Assembly (NCBI GenBank): GCA_963755755.1
Contig: CAVWLJ010000003.1
Span: 62,001 to 126,000 of the forward strand
Length of the DNA: 64,000 nucleotides
DNA from: DATKNA01 sp963755755
GTDB lineage: Bacteria > Actinomycetota > Actinomycetes > Actinomycetales > Kineosporiaceae
Direction: 5' to 3'
In this document: one piece after another, positions 45,814 to 54,672 of the stretch
How positions within the stretch are numbered: the first letter of the stretch is position 1
Layout: each line of letters opens with the position of its first letter
Translations under genes and position numbers: made by a program
Notes under the pieces: model-generated
Databases searched by the model: none
Told to the model about the DNA's origin: nothing
The model's input: only the letters and a program-made list of their open reading frames with translations

Positions 45814-46551
45814 TCAGGTCTCGCGGCGGGCGGAGACGGTGGCGCTGGCCTGGGCGACGGGCTTGACCACGACGAAGTCGACGTCGACGTGCGGCGGCCG
45901 CGTGACGCAGAAGGCGACCACGTCGGCGACGTCCTCGGCGGTCAGCGGGGTCAGGCCCTGGTAGACGGCGGCGGCCCGCTCGGCGTCACCGCCGAACCGG
46001 ACCAGGGAGAACTCCGTCTCGACCATCCCGGGCGCCACCTCGGTGATCCGGATGGGCTCCCCGACGAGCTCCAGCCGCAAGGTGCGGCAGAGCGCGTTGA
46101 CCGCGTGCTTCACGCCCGTGTACCCGGCCCCGCCCGGGTACACCTCGAAACCGGCGATCGAGCCGAGCACGACGACGTGCCCGTTCCCGCTCGCCCGCAA
46201 CTTCGGCAGGAGCGCCTGGTGCACGCGCAGGACGCCGAGCACGTTGGCGTCGTACATCGTCCGCCACTGCTCGACGTCCGCCTTCTCCACGGGGTCGAGC
46301 CCGAGCGCTCCGCCGGCGCTGTGGACGACGACGTCCACCTGGTCGAGCCGGTCGGCGAGTCCGGCGACGGAGGCGTCGTCGGTGACGTCCAGCTCGAACG
46401 CGCGGCCGCCGACCTCCCGGGCCAGCTCCTCGCAGCGCTCGACCCGGCGTGCCGCCGCGACGGTGTCGAACCCCGCCGCCGCCAGCGCCCGCACGGTCGC
46501 GGCTCCGATCCCGCTGCTCGCCCCGGTCACGAGCGCCACTCGCTTGGTCAT
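45814..46551 (-). CDS. Short-chain dehydrogenase/reductase (SDR)
   Basis: 245-residue NAD(P)-dependent oxidoreductase. Cofactor motif VALVTGASSGIGAATVRAL, AARRVERCEEL, DVVVHSAGGALGL; catalytic Ser in VVVLGSIAGFEVYPGGAGYT and Tyr/Lys in GYTGVKHAVNAL. Substrate unknown. Its start is 41 bases from the divergent DUF2530 gene start; GGAGGA lies upstream of its ATG. Confidence 0.9.
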   Translation of the reverse strand: MTKRVALVTGASSGIGAATVRALAAAGFDTVAAARRVERCEELAREVGGRAFELDVTDDASVAGLADRLDQVDVVVHSAGGALGLDPVEKADVEQWRTMYDANVLGVLRVHQALLPKLRASGNGHVVVLGSIAGFEVYPGGAGYTGVKHAVNALCRTLRLELVGEPIRITEVAPGMVETEFSLVRFGGDAERAAAVYQGLTPLTAEDVADVVAFCVTRPPHVDVDFVVVKPVAQASATVSARRET

Positions 46552-46580
46552 GCCGCACATCCTCCCGTGTCGCGGCCGCC

Positions 46581-46586
46581 TATTCT
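46581..46586 (+). promoter_or_regulatory. -10 hexamer of a leaderless promoter (DUF2530)
   Basis: TATTCT, 6 bases before the GTG at 46593. Confidence 0.5.
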
Positions 46587-46592
46587 CGTCGG

Positions 46593-46829
46593 GTGCGCCT
46601 CTACCAACGGTCGGCGGACCGGCGGCCCGATCCGCCGCCGCTGGCCACCGACGACCGCGCGACGGTGCTGGTCGGCATCGGGCTGTGGCTGGTCGCCCTC
46701 GTCGTCACCCTCGTTCTGCACGCGCGGCTCGCCGACCAGGGCCGCACCTGGTGGATCTGGACGGCGGTCACCGGCGTCCTGCTCGGTCTCGCCGGGCTGG
46801 TCTACCTCAGGCGCCACGGCCGGGGCTGA
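46593..46829 (+). CDS. DUF2530 small membrane protein
   Basis: 78-residue protein with two hydrophobic helices (VLVGIGLWLVALVVTLVLHA and WTAVTGVLLGLAGLVYL) and a short basic tail, matching the actinobacterial DUF2530 family. Function unknown. Leaderless GTG start. Its last 23 bases overlap the convergent end of the sacsin-like gene. Confidence 0.75.
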   Translation: MRLYQRSADRRPDPPPLATDDRATVLVGIGLWLVALVVTLVLHARLADQGRTWWIWTAVTGVLLGLAGLVYLRRHGRG

Positions 46830-49800
46830 ACGCCTCGTCGAGCAGCACCGCCGGCAGCTCGGCGGGGTCCACCAGCACGGCGGCGAGCGACCAGCGGAAG
46901 GACCAGGCGCCGGCCTCGTGCGCCAGCCCGCGGGCGAGGCCGTCGAGCGTGGCCGCATGGACGAGGCCGCCGTCGTCCACCCACCAGTCGACCTCCGCGT
47001 CGTCGACGAGCAGCACCTCGTGCTCGCACCACGTCCGGGCCGCTCCGGGCAGTACCGCGGCCACCGCCGCGGGCACGGGAGCCCGCCGGCCCGCCGCGTC
47101 GCCCTCCTCGGCGACCTCCCCCGCGGCGAGGTCCGCGGCCAGGGGCAGGTCGAGGACGGCGGCGAGCGCGGCGGCGCCCTCGGCGTCCGGAGCGACGACG
47201 AACGGCGCGAGATCGCTCCGCTGCAGGCGCATCGGGTCCCCGACGACGCAGACCTCGTCCGCGTCGACGACCGCGGTGCGGCCGTCCGCCAGGACGACCC
47301 GGACGCCGGGAGGCGGCGGCGGATCCTCGGCGTCCGGTGACCGGGCGACGAGGACGGCGGCCAGCGCCGCCCACACCCGCAGCACGGTCGGCGCGTCGAG
47401 ATCGACCTCGGGGTCCGCGAGACCGTCGAGCACGTCCGCTACCGCTCCGGCGTCGAGATCGGCGACGTCGGCGAGACCGCCCAGGGCGGCGCGGACGGCG
47501 GGATCGGCGTCGGCGAGCCCGGGAGGCGGCGCGGGCAGGAGCGCGGCGAGGGCGTCCGGCGCGTCCGGGTCCGCCCACACCCCGCCGTCGGCGAGGCGTT
47601 CGCGCAGCCACCACGCCGTGTACGAGGGACCGGAGATCGAGGCGCCGCCGGGGGTCACGACCCGGACCGGGGTCAGCAGCGCCGACCGCAGCGCGGGCTC
47701 CTGGCCGAGCAGGGCCAGCACGGCGGGCCAGGCGTCGTCCCGGACGGCGTCCAGGTCGCGGACGGCGACGAGCTCGGGGACGACCGCCCCGAGCGGCGGC
47801 CCGAGCTCGGGTTCGGCCAGGGCCGCGAGCGCGTCGAGCCACCCCGCGACGTCGTCGAGCGCGTCCAGCGCCTCGTCGGGCGGGGCGTCCAGCGGCACGT
47901 CGGCGGCGCGGAGCAGGGCGGGCCCCTCGAGCACCCCGACGGCACGCAGCACGTCGGCGCCCCAGCGCTCCACGGTCGCCTCGTCCACGACGCCGACCGC
48001 ATCGGGGTCGAGCAGTCGCGCCGCCGCCGAACCCGGCAGGGCGAGCTCGGCCGCCGGCGCGAGCTCGCCGTCGGCGTCCGGCAGGGGCAGGCTGCCGAGC
48101 CACGGCAGGTCCCCCGGCCCGAGGGAACCCTCGCGCACCGCGGTCGCGACCAGGGTGAGGACGGCGTCGAGCCGCGCGGTGTCCGGCGCCTCGTCGGGAT
48201 CGGCGAGTTCGGCGACGGCGGCGTGGACGCCCGGGAGATCGAGCGCGGCGCGGGGCGGGACCTCTGTGGCGCCGAGCCGCTGGAGCAGCCGCCGGACGCG
48301 GTCGTCGCCGGCGACCTGGGGATCCACCGCCCGGACGCCGAGGGACGCCAGGGCGGCGGCGACCGCGGGATCCGGTGGCGGCAGGGCGACGCCGCGGACG
48401 CCGCGGACGATCCGGCCGTCGGCCAGCGGCACCGGCAGGGCGGCGAGCGCCTCTCGGCTCAGCGGATCATCGGCCAGCGCCGGCGAGCCCGACGTACCGC
48501 CGGACCCAGCCGGCGGCGTCCGCGGCCGGTGGGAGCTGGTCGACGACGTCCGCGAGAGCGAGGCGCCGGACGCCGAGCAGGTCGAACACGGCCGTCGCCG
48601 CCCGGGGGGCGGTGACCAGGCCGGCGACGACGTCGGCGAGCGCGGCGACGGCTCCGGCGTCCCCGCCGGCGGGCGGTTCGAGGGCCACGGCGTCCCGCGG
48701 GCGGAGCACGACCTGCGGGTCCTCGGCGGCGCGCAGCATCGGGGTGCGGGGCAGGAGCTCGAGCAGCGCGGCCCGCAGGGCGCCGTCGAGCACGCCCGCG
48801 GGAAGCCCGGTCGGCACCAGCCGCCACGGTTCGCGGCTGCGCGGGTCGCCGTCCTGCGGGCCGGCCGGAGGCTGCGCCGCGATCTCGGCGAGCAGGTCGG
48901 CGTAGGCCGCGGCCGCCTGCCGCACGAGCTCGTCCGTCGCGGGGCCCGGCGCGACGTGCCGCCGGCCGGCGTCCAGGGGGAAGCCGGCGACGAGCAGCGC
49001 GGGCCACGCGAGCGGCTCCTCGCTCGGGGTCGGCGCGTGCAGCACCGGCGCGAGCGCCGCGGCCGGGTCCCGGGGCAGCGCCCAGGTCAGGCTCCAGCCC
49101 GGGCGGGCGCGCTCCTCGGTGGGCCGGTCCGCGAGCAGGGCGGGGTCGAGGACGCCGGAGCGCCGCACGGTCCGCCACCGGCTCGCGGCATCGGCGATCA
49201 CGCGCGCGGGCCTGCCGGGGACGTCGATGCGGATCTCGGCCAGCGCGGGCAGCGCGAGGAGCAGGGCGTCGTCGACCGCGTCGAGCTGCGCGCGGACGGC
49301 GGCGACGGCGGAGGCGTCGCGCAGCGGCAGCGCGACCAGGGTGTCGTAGCCCGCGGGCACCTCGCCCGCGGCGGGGAACGGCAGCCGGAGCGCCGGCACG
49401 TGACCGGCGCGAGCGGCGAGCTCGCCGGCGAGCGCGGGGGCGGCGTCGACCAGCGCGCGGGTCGCGGCACGATCGAACCGGACGCCGCCGGCGCGGCCCA
49501 CGATCTCCGGTGCGTCGGTGACGCCCAGCACGGCCGCGAACCCGACCCCGAAGCGACCGACCGTCGCCCCGTCGCGCTTCGCGCTGGCCCGCAGCGTGGC
49601 GAGCGCCTCGACGCCGTCGGCGTCCAGGGGCGCGCCGGTGTTGGCGGCGAGCAGCCGGGGGACGTCGCCGTCGACGAGCCGCAGGAGCAGACGACCGGGG
49701 GCGCCCGCACGCAGGGCGGCGTCCGCCGCGTTCTGGGCCAGCTCGACGACGACCCGGTCCCGGTAGGCGCCGAGCGCCAGGTCCTCCTCGGCGTTCGCGT

Positions 49801-49894
49801 CCTCCCGGAAGCGGGCCGGCGACGCGGTCCAGGCGTCCAGGACGCGGCGACGGATCGCCGCGGTCAGGAAGGGGTCGTCGGCCGGCTCGCTCAC
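46807..49894 (-). CDS. Sacsin/HSP90-like ATPase-domain protein, frameshifted once
   Basis: About 1,028 residues. The N-terminal GHKL-type ATPase domain resembles sacsin: YRDRVVVELAQNAADAALRA (N-box Glu/Asn/Asp), RLLAANTGAPLDADGVEAL (G1 region, though the first Asp reads Asn) and ATVGRFGVGFAAVLGV (G2 loop). The remainder is a long Ala/Asp/Leu/Pro-rich region of unknown fold. A change of frame near 48475 (after AGWVRRYVGLAG, into DDPLSREALAALPVPLADGR) joins two open halves. ATG overlaps the DUF3027 stop (ATGA). May be a chaperone-like or surveillance ATPase; role unknown. Confidence 0.78.
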
Positions 49895-50880
49895 GCCTCG
49901 CCGTCGGAGGCCCGGGCCTCCTCGGCCGGCGCTTCGTCGGCCGATGCTTCCTCGACCGGCGTCTCCTCGGAAGCCGCCTCCTCCGCGGGCGCTTCCTCGA
50001 CCGGCGTGTCAGCGGCCGGCGTCTCGGCGGCGGCTGCGGCAGGTTCCCGCGGCGGCAGCGCGACGGCCTCCGCACCCGTCTCGTCGAGGATCGGCTCGGG
50101 CAGCGGCTCGGGCGTCAGCGCCTCGACGTCGGTCTCGCTGTGCGCGCCGCAGCCGTGGTCGGCGCTGACCACCCGGGCGTCCGACGGCGACCACTCGTTG
50201 GCGCAGATCCCGAAGGCGCGGCGCAGGCCGCCGGCGACGGGCACGAAGTAGCCGCAGGTCGAGCACGGGGCGGACGCGTGCAGCGCCTCCTCGCCGGTCG
50301 GGCCACGGTCCCCGTGGTACCAGCGCTCCGCCGCGGCGTCGCGGCCCTCCAGCGAGAGCACCCGCGCCCGGCCGAGGCCCAGCTCCCAGATCTGCTGCTG
50401 GTCCTCGTCCTCGGCGTCCGTGACGGTGTAACCGGGCGAGAGGTAGGGGTCGTCCGGGCGGTACGGCAGCACGTCGGCGGGGCCGAGGTCACCGGGGGCG
50501 ATGCGGTCCTGCCAGGGCAGCCAGGCCGGGGCCAGGACGGCGTCCGGCCCGGGCAGCAGCACGACCTCGCAGACGGTGGCCACCCGGGAGCGCGGGGCGC
50601 GCGCCACGGTCACGGCCCAGTGCCAGCCCCGGTAGCCCTTCGCCAGCGAGGCGAAGGAGTGGGTGAGGAGCCGCTCGCCCTCGACCGTCGCACCCAGGTG
50701 CTCGCCGACGGTGCCGGGCTCGGCGTCCTCCTCGGCGGCGGCACGGGCGAGGTCGACCGCCGCCGCGAGGGCGGCGTCCGGCTCGCCGGAACGGGCCGGA
50801 CGGCTGCTGCGCGGCCGGGCGGCAGGGGTGGTCCCGGCGTCCTCGAGGCTGGTGGGTGGCACGGACCGATTGTTCCTCAT
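49891..50880 (-). CDS. DUF3027 family protein
   Basis: 329-residue conserved actinobacterial protein. Core: LAKGYRGWHWAVTVARAPRS, VCEVVLLPGPDAVLAPAWLP, WQDRIAPGDLGPADVLPYRP, then a zinc-ribbon-like pair CSTCGYFVPVAGGLRRAFGIC and HGCGAHSETD. A long acidic tail of Glu/Ala/Pro repeats (VEEAPAEEAASEE and similar) ends the protein. ATG start at 50880; its stop overlaps the sacsin-like ATPase start (ATGA). Function unknown; gene coupling suggests the two act together. Confidence 0.82.
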   Translation of the reverse strand: MRNNRSVPPTSLEDAGTTPAARPRSSRPARSGEPDAALAAAVDLARAAAEEDAEPGTVGEHLGATVEGERLLTHSFASLAKGYRGWHWAVTVARAPRSRVATVCEVVLLPGPDAVLAPAWLPWQDRIAPGDLGPADVLPYRPDDPYLSPGYTVTDAEDEDQQQIWELGLGRARVLSLEGRDAAAERWYHGDRGPTGEEALHASAPCSTCGYFVPVAGGLRRAFGICANEWSPSDARVVSADHGCGAHSETDVEALTPEPLPEPILDETGAEAVALPPREPAAAAAETPAADTPVEEAPAEEAASEETPVEEASADEAPAEEARASDGEA

Positions 50881-50955
50881 CGCAGCGGTGATCGAGGACG
50901 CGCCCGGCGTCCCCCGCCTCGTGACCCCGCCGCAGCCGGGAGGCAGGATGTGACC

Positions 50956-52407
50956 ATGGCCGCGCCGGAGCCTCCCAGGACCCGGGTCGAGCGGCCGGGC
51001 GCACCGGCGGCCCGCCCCGGAAGCCGGGTGGGTGGGGCGCTGCGGGGCGGCGGCCGCGCGGCCGCGACGACGACGCGGGCGACCGGTCGCGGCGCCCGCG
51101 CGGTGTGGCGCGGCGGCCGCCGCTGGACCCACGCGCGCGGCGCCGGTGAGTCCGGGCTCGCGCGGATGTCCGAGCTCGGCTTCGTCGCCACCGCCGGCGA
51201 CACCCTCATCGTCACGGCACTGGCCGGGACCCTCTTCTTCTCCGTCTCCGCGACGGCGGCGCGCGAGCGGGTCGCGACCTCGCTGCTCGTGACCATGGTC
51301 CCGTTCGTGCTGCTCGCGCCCGTCATCGGGCCCGTGCTGGACCGCATCCGCAGCGGACGCCGGTACGCCATGGCGACGACGATGCTCGGCCGCGCCTTCC
51401 TCGCCTGGGTGATGGCGGACGCCGTGGCCGGCGGCTCGACCGCGTTCTCGCTCTACCCGGCGGCATTCGGGTTCCTGCTCCTGCAGAAGGCCTACCTGGT
51501 GACGCGCTCGGCGGCGGTGCCCCGGGTGCTGCCGCAGGGCGCGACGCTGGTGACGGCGAACTCCCGGATCTCCATCGCCGGCGTCGTCGCGATGGCCGTC
51601 GCCGCGCCCGTCGGTGCGGGTCTGGCGCACGGGTTCGGCGCGTCCTGGGCGCTGCGGCTGGCGTCCCTCGTCTTCGCGACCGGGACGGTGCTGGCCGTGG
51701 CGCTGCCGGAGCGGGTCGACTCCGCGGCCGGCGAGGAGCGCGCGGAGCTCACGGCGTCCCCGGACGGCGACCCACCGACGCAGACACGGGCGGGCGGGCG
51801 GACCGCCCGCTCCCGCCGGGGCCGGAGCATCGGCCCCCGTGGTGTGCAGGGTCTGCGGGCCAACGTCGCCACCCGGTGGCTCGCCGGATTCCTCACCCTG
51901 TTCCTCGCGTTCCGGCTGCGCACGGAGCCGCTACCGGGCCTCGGTGAGACCGCGTCCGTGACGCTCGTCGTGGTGCTCGCCGCGGTCGGCAGCGCCATCG
52001 GCTCCGTGCTCGGCGGGCTGGTGCGGCGGCGACCCGAGCTGGTCATCGTCGTAATCCTCGCGGTGACCTCGGTGGTGTGCGCGTGGTCGGCGCTGCGCTA
52101 CGGGCTGGTGTCGGTCTCGGCGGTCGCCCTCGTCGCGGGTGCGGCCGCGTCGCTGGGCAAGCTCGGGCTGGACGCCGTGATCCAGGCCGACGTCGCCGAG
52201 GCCGTGCGGACCTCCGCGTTCGCGCGATCCGAGACCGTCCTGCAGCTGGCCTGGGTGGCCGGCGGCGTCGTGGGGCTGTTCCTGCCGCTCTCCGGGCGCT
52301 GGGGCCTCGGGCTGGCGACGGCGGTCGTCACCGCCGCGACCGTGCTCGCCGTCGTCGACCTCTCGCACCTCCCGCGGGCCCGGGGGCCCGCGACGGCGAC
52401 CGCGTAG
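50956..52407 (+). CDS. MFS family membrane protein
   Basis: About 483 residues; a 70-residue basic N-terminal extension precedes ten or more helices: DTLIVTALAGTLFFSVSATA, VPFVLLAPVIGPVLDRIRSG, LPQGATLVTANSRISIAGVV, SVTLVVVLAAVGSAIGSVLG. In other actinobacteria a similar protein lies near the cold-shock and DUF3027 genes. Substrate unknown. An in-frame GTG two codons upstream could serve as start. Ends 9 bases before the convergent cold-shock gene. Confidence 0.8.
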   Translation: MAAPEPPRTRVERPGAPAARPGSRVGGALRGGGRAAATTTRATGRGARAVWRGGRRWTHARGAGESGLARMSELGFVATAGDTLIVTALAGTLFFSVSATAARERVATSLLVTMVPFVLLAPVIGPVLDRIRSGRRYAMATTMLGRAFLAWVMADAVAGGSTAFSLYPAAFGFLLLQKAYLVTRSAAVPRVLPQGATLVTANSRISIAGVVAMAVAAPVGAGLAHGFGASWALRLASLVFATGTVLAVALPERVDSAAGEERAELTASPDGDPPTQTRAGGRTARSRRGRSIGPRGVQGLRANVATRWLAGFLTLFLAFRLRTEPLPGLGETASVTLVVVLAAVGSAIGSVLGGLVRRRPELVIVVILAVTSVVCAWSALRYGLVSVSAVALVAGAAASLGKLGLDAVIQADVAEAVRTSAFARSETVLQLAWVAGGVVGLFLPLSGRWGLGLATAVVTAATVLAVVDLSHLPRARGPATATA

Positions 52408-52416
52408 AGCCTGGGC

Positions 52417-52809
52417 TCAGTGCGACGACGCCTCGAGGTCGTCCGCGACGGCGCGCAGCACCGTGGCGACCTTCCGGGAGTGGGCGCGGTCCGGGTAGCG
52501 GCCGCGGCGGAGGCCGTTCGAGACGTCGTCGAGCAGCTTGATCAGGTCCTCGACGATGACGACCATGTCCTCCGGGGGCTTGCGGCTGGCCTTCACCACC
52601 GAGGGCAGCGGATCGAGCACCCGCACCGAGAGGGCCTGCAACCCGCGCTTCCCCTGGGCGACGCCGAACTCCACCCGCGTCCCCTGCTTGAGGGTCTCGG
52701 TCCCCGCGGGAAGCGCCGAGGCGTGGACGAAGACCTCGCCCCCCTCGTCGTTCGAGAGGAAGCCGAAGCCCTTGTCGGCGTCGAACCACTTCACCTTGCC
52801 AGTCGGCAC
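52417..52809 (-). CDS. Cold-shock domain protein with C-terminal extension
   Basis: 130-residue nucleic-acid-binding protein. The cold-shock domain (residues 1-65) shows PTGKVKWFDADKGFGFLSND and EVFVHASALPAGTETL with RNP1 and RNP2. It is followed by about 65 residues of helical extension (IVEDLIKLLDDVSNGLRRGR, HSRKVATVLRAVADDL) seen in the long actinobacterial members. GTG start at 52809; TAGGCT at 52845-52850 gives a leader of about 35 bases. Confidence 0.9.
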   Translation of the reverse strand: MPTGKVKWFDADKGFGFLSNDEGGEVFVHASALPAGTETLKQGTRVEFGVAQGKRGLQALSVRVLDPLPSVVKASRKPPEDMVVIVEDLIKLLDDVSNGLRRGRYPDRAHSRKVATVLRAVADDLEASSH

Positions 52810-52882
52810 GTCGAAGTCCTTGCCCGTAGTCGCAGCGAGTTCTCAGCCTAGCCGCGATACCGCGGAAGGCGCCCCGGCACCT

Positions 52883-52888
52883 TACGCT
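52883..52888 (+). promoter_or_regulatory. -10 hexamer of a leaderless promoter
   Basis: TACGCT, 6 bases before the GTG at 52895 of the small membrane protein gene. Confidence 0.5.
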
Positions 52889-52894
52889 GGCGCC

Positions 52895-53128
52895 GTGTCC
52901 GACCCGGTGACCGCCCCCCGCCCGGCCGACCGCCTCTCCGGCCGGCTCGTCGCCGTCGGCGGGGTCGTGTTCCTGGCCGGCCTGGTCGCGCTCGGGATCG
53001 CCCTGGCGCTCTGGGCGAAGCGCGGATCAGCCCCCGGCGGCCTCGCGGCGCTCGCCCTGCTCTGCCCGATCGGCTTCGCCGTGGCCTTCGCCGGGCTCGT
53101 CGTCCAGGCCCGCGCCGGACGCCGCTGA
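52895..53128 (+). CDS. Small two-helix membrane protein
   Basis: 77 residues with two hydrophobic segments (LVAVGGVVFLAGLVALGIAL and LALLCPIGFAVAFAGLVVQA). No named family, though similar small proteins are common beside actinobacterial cold-shock genes. Leaderless GTG. Its last 102 bases overlap the end of the convergent HAD gene. Confidence 0.65.
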   Translation: MSDPVTAPRPADRLSGRLVAVGGVVFLAGLVALGIALALWAKRGSAPGGLAALALLCPIGFAVAFAGLVVQARAGRR

Positions 53129-53794
53129 GCGCCCGCCGTCCCGCGCCGCCGGCCACCCCTCCAGCCACCCCTCCAGCCACGCCGGGAACGCCGCCAGCCC
53201 GGGCAGGACGACGTCCGCGCCCGCGGCCCGCAACGCCGCCGCCCCGGTGCCCCCGGTGGTCACGCCGACGGCCAGCGCGCCGGCGACGTGCGCCGCTTCC
53301 ATGTCGCCCGCGTGGTCGCCCACGTAGACGTCCGCACCCGCCGCCCGGAGTCGCACGCCCTTGGCACCGCCGAACAGACCCCCGACGACGAGATCCGGCG
53401 CGAGCGGCGGCGAGACCAGCCCGACCTGCGCCAGCACCGCCCGCACCGCCGGCTCGACCTTCGCGGACACCACGAGCACCCGCCCACCCCGAGCCCGGAC
53501 CGCGGCGAAGGCGTCCGCGACACCGGGCAGGAGCGTGGTCGCCGGCACCCCGAGCTCGGGATAGAGCTCCCGGTAGCGGCGCGCGACCTCCTCGGCGTCG
53601 GCGTCCGGGTCGACCAGCGACACCGTCCGTTCCAGGGGGAGGCCGATCAGCGGCCACAGCTGCGCGTCGGACGGCCGGGCCGGGCTCCCCGCCGCCGCGA
53701 GGGCGGCCCGCAGGGTCAGGCCGATGCCCGCCGCGCTGTCCACGAGCGTGAGATCGAGGTCGAACCCGACGACGGGACCTGCGAGGACCGGCAT
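53027..53794 (-). CDS. HAD superfamily hydrolase (phosphatase-like)
   Basis: 255-residue HAD hydrolase, class of phosphoglycolate phosphatases. Motif I VGFDLDLTLVDS (nucleophile Asp), motif II VLVVSAKVEP (Ser), Lys in GLFGGAKGVRL, motif IV VYVGDHAGDMEAAHVAG. ATG at 53794 with TACCGT 7 bases upstream. The last about 45 residues (after WLEGWLEGWP) run into a convergent gene and are not part of the fold; the true end may be earlier if a base is wrong in the 12-base tandem at 53150-53180. Confidence 0.82.
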   Translation of the reverse strand: MPVLAGPVVGFDLDLTLVDSAAGIGLTLRAALAAAGSPARPSDAQLWPLIGLPLERTVSLVDPDADAEEVARRYRELYPELGVPATTLLPGVADAFAAVRARGGRVLVVSAKVEPAVRAVLAQVGLVSPPLAPDLVVGGLFGGAKGVRLRAAGADVYVGDHAGDMEAAHVAGALAVGVTTGGTGAAALRAAGADVVLPGLAAFPAWLEGWLEGWPAARDGGRSAASGAGLDDEPGEGHGEADRAEQGERREAAGG

Positions 53795-53801
53795 GGCGAC
53801 G

Positions 53802-53807
53802 ACGGTA
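53802..53807 (-). promoter_or_regulatory. -10 hexamer of a leaderless promoter (HAD gene)
   Basis: TACCGT on the minus strand, 7 bases before the ATG at 53794. Confidence 0.45.
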
Positions 53808-53844
53808 CGGCGCAGGTGCGTCTGCCGACCGTTGATCGTCACGC

Positions 53845-53850
53845 TATGTT
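53845..53850 (+). promoter_or_regulatory. -10 hexamer of a leaderless promoter
   Basis: TATGTT, 6 bases before the GTG at 53857. Confidence 0.5.
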
Positions 53851-53856
53851 GTCCCG

Positions 53857-54669
53857 GTGACCGGGGGTGAAGCGCCGCTGCGAGCGCTACGCCGGGCCGG
53901 GGTCGCCGCCCTGGCAGCCGAGGGACTCTTCGGTGCGCTGTGCATCGCGACGACGCGCGTGCACGCCGTGCACATCAGCAGCCCGCTCGGGAACGACCCG
54001 TACGACGCGGTCGTCTCGGCCGTGATCCTCGTGCTGCCGCTGGTCGCGCTGCCGACCGCCGTCCGCCTCCTCGCCCACCGCGGTGCCGCCTCCGCGCCCC
54101 CGGCCGTGGCCCGGGCGGTCCTCGCCGGCTGCGTCACCGGCCTGGTGTGCATGGCCGCCGCCCTGGTCGCCTGCACCGCCGCGCTCGCGGGCGACGTCGA
54201 CGGCGTACCGGGTGTCGGCGCCGCGCTGCTCGCCGCGTCGGCGGTGGCCGCGGTGGTCGCCACCTGGCTCACGCTGCGGGCATACGACGTGTGGCAGCCG
54301 GCGCTGGCCCGACTCCGGCACCTGCCCGCCGCGGCCCGGCCCGACCTCGCGGACGAGATCGCCACGCTGGCGGCGTCCCTGTGGCCGGGCAGCCTGCTCG
54401 CCCGGACGGCGGCCTGGCTCGACCGCGGGCTCGACGTGTGGCGAGCGAGCCCCCGGCGCCACCCGTGGACAGCGGTGATCGCGACGGCGTGGGCCGCGGG
54501 CTGGGTCGTGGCCCAGTGGCACGCCGTGCGCGAAGGCCCGTGGGCGGGGCTCGCGCCGGCGGTGGTCTTCGCCGGTACGGTCGCGGTGCTCGTGGGGGCC
54601 GGTCTGGGCGCGGGCGTGCTCTGGCTCGGCCTGCTCCGCCCGGCCGGTCGGGCCCAGCAGACCGCCTGA
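53857..54669 (+). CDS. Integral membrane protein of unknown function
   Basis: 270 residues with about six hydrophobic helices (VVSAVILVLPLVALPTAVRL, VLAGCVTGLVCMAAALVACT, ALLAASAVAAVVATWLTL, IATAWAAGWVVAQWHAV, VVFAGTVAVLVGAGLGAGVL). The loop near residues 140-190 is hydrophilic. No family recognised. Leaderless GTG, divergent from the HAD gene by 62 bases. Ends three bases before the convergent FAD oxidoreductase. Confidence 0.7.
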   Translation: MTGGEAPLRALRRAGVAALAAEGLFGALCIATTRVHAVHISSPLGNDPYDAVVSAVILVLPLVALPTAVRLLAHRGAASAPPAVARAVLAGCVTGLVCMAAALVACTAALAGDVDGVPGVGAALLAASAVAAVVATWLTLRAYDVWQPALARLRHLPAAARPDLADEIATLAASLWPGSLLARTAAWLDRGLDVWRASPRRHPWTAVIATAWAAGWVVAQWHAVREGPWAGLAPAVVFAGTVAVLVGAGLGAGVLWLGLLRPAGRAQQTA

Positions 54670-54672
54670 CCG

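Noticed and set aside
46043..50251. A 1,402-codon plus-strand reading frame
   Set aside because: It is antisense to the SDR, sacsin-like and DUF3027 genes, is rich in Ser/Arg/Ala with no domain, and arises from the G+C-rich third positions of the real genes.
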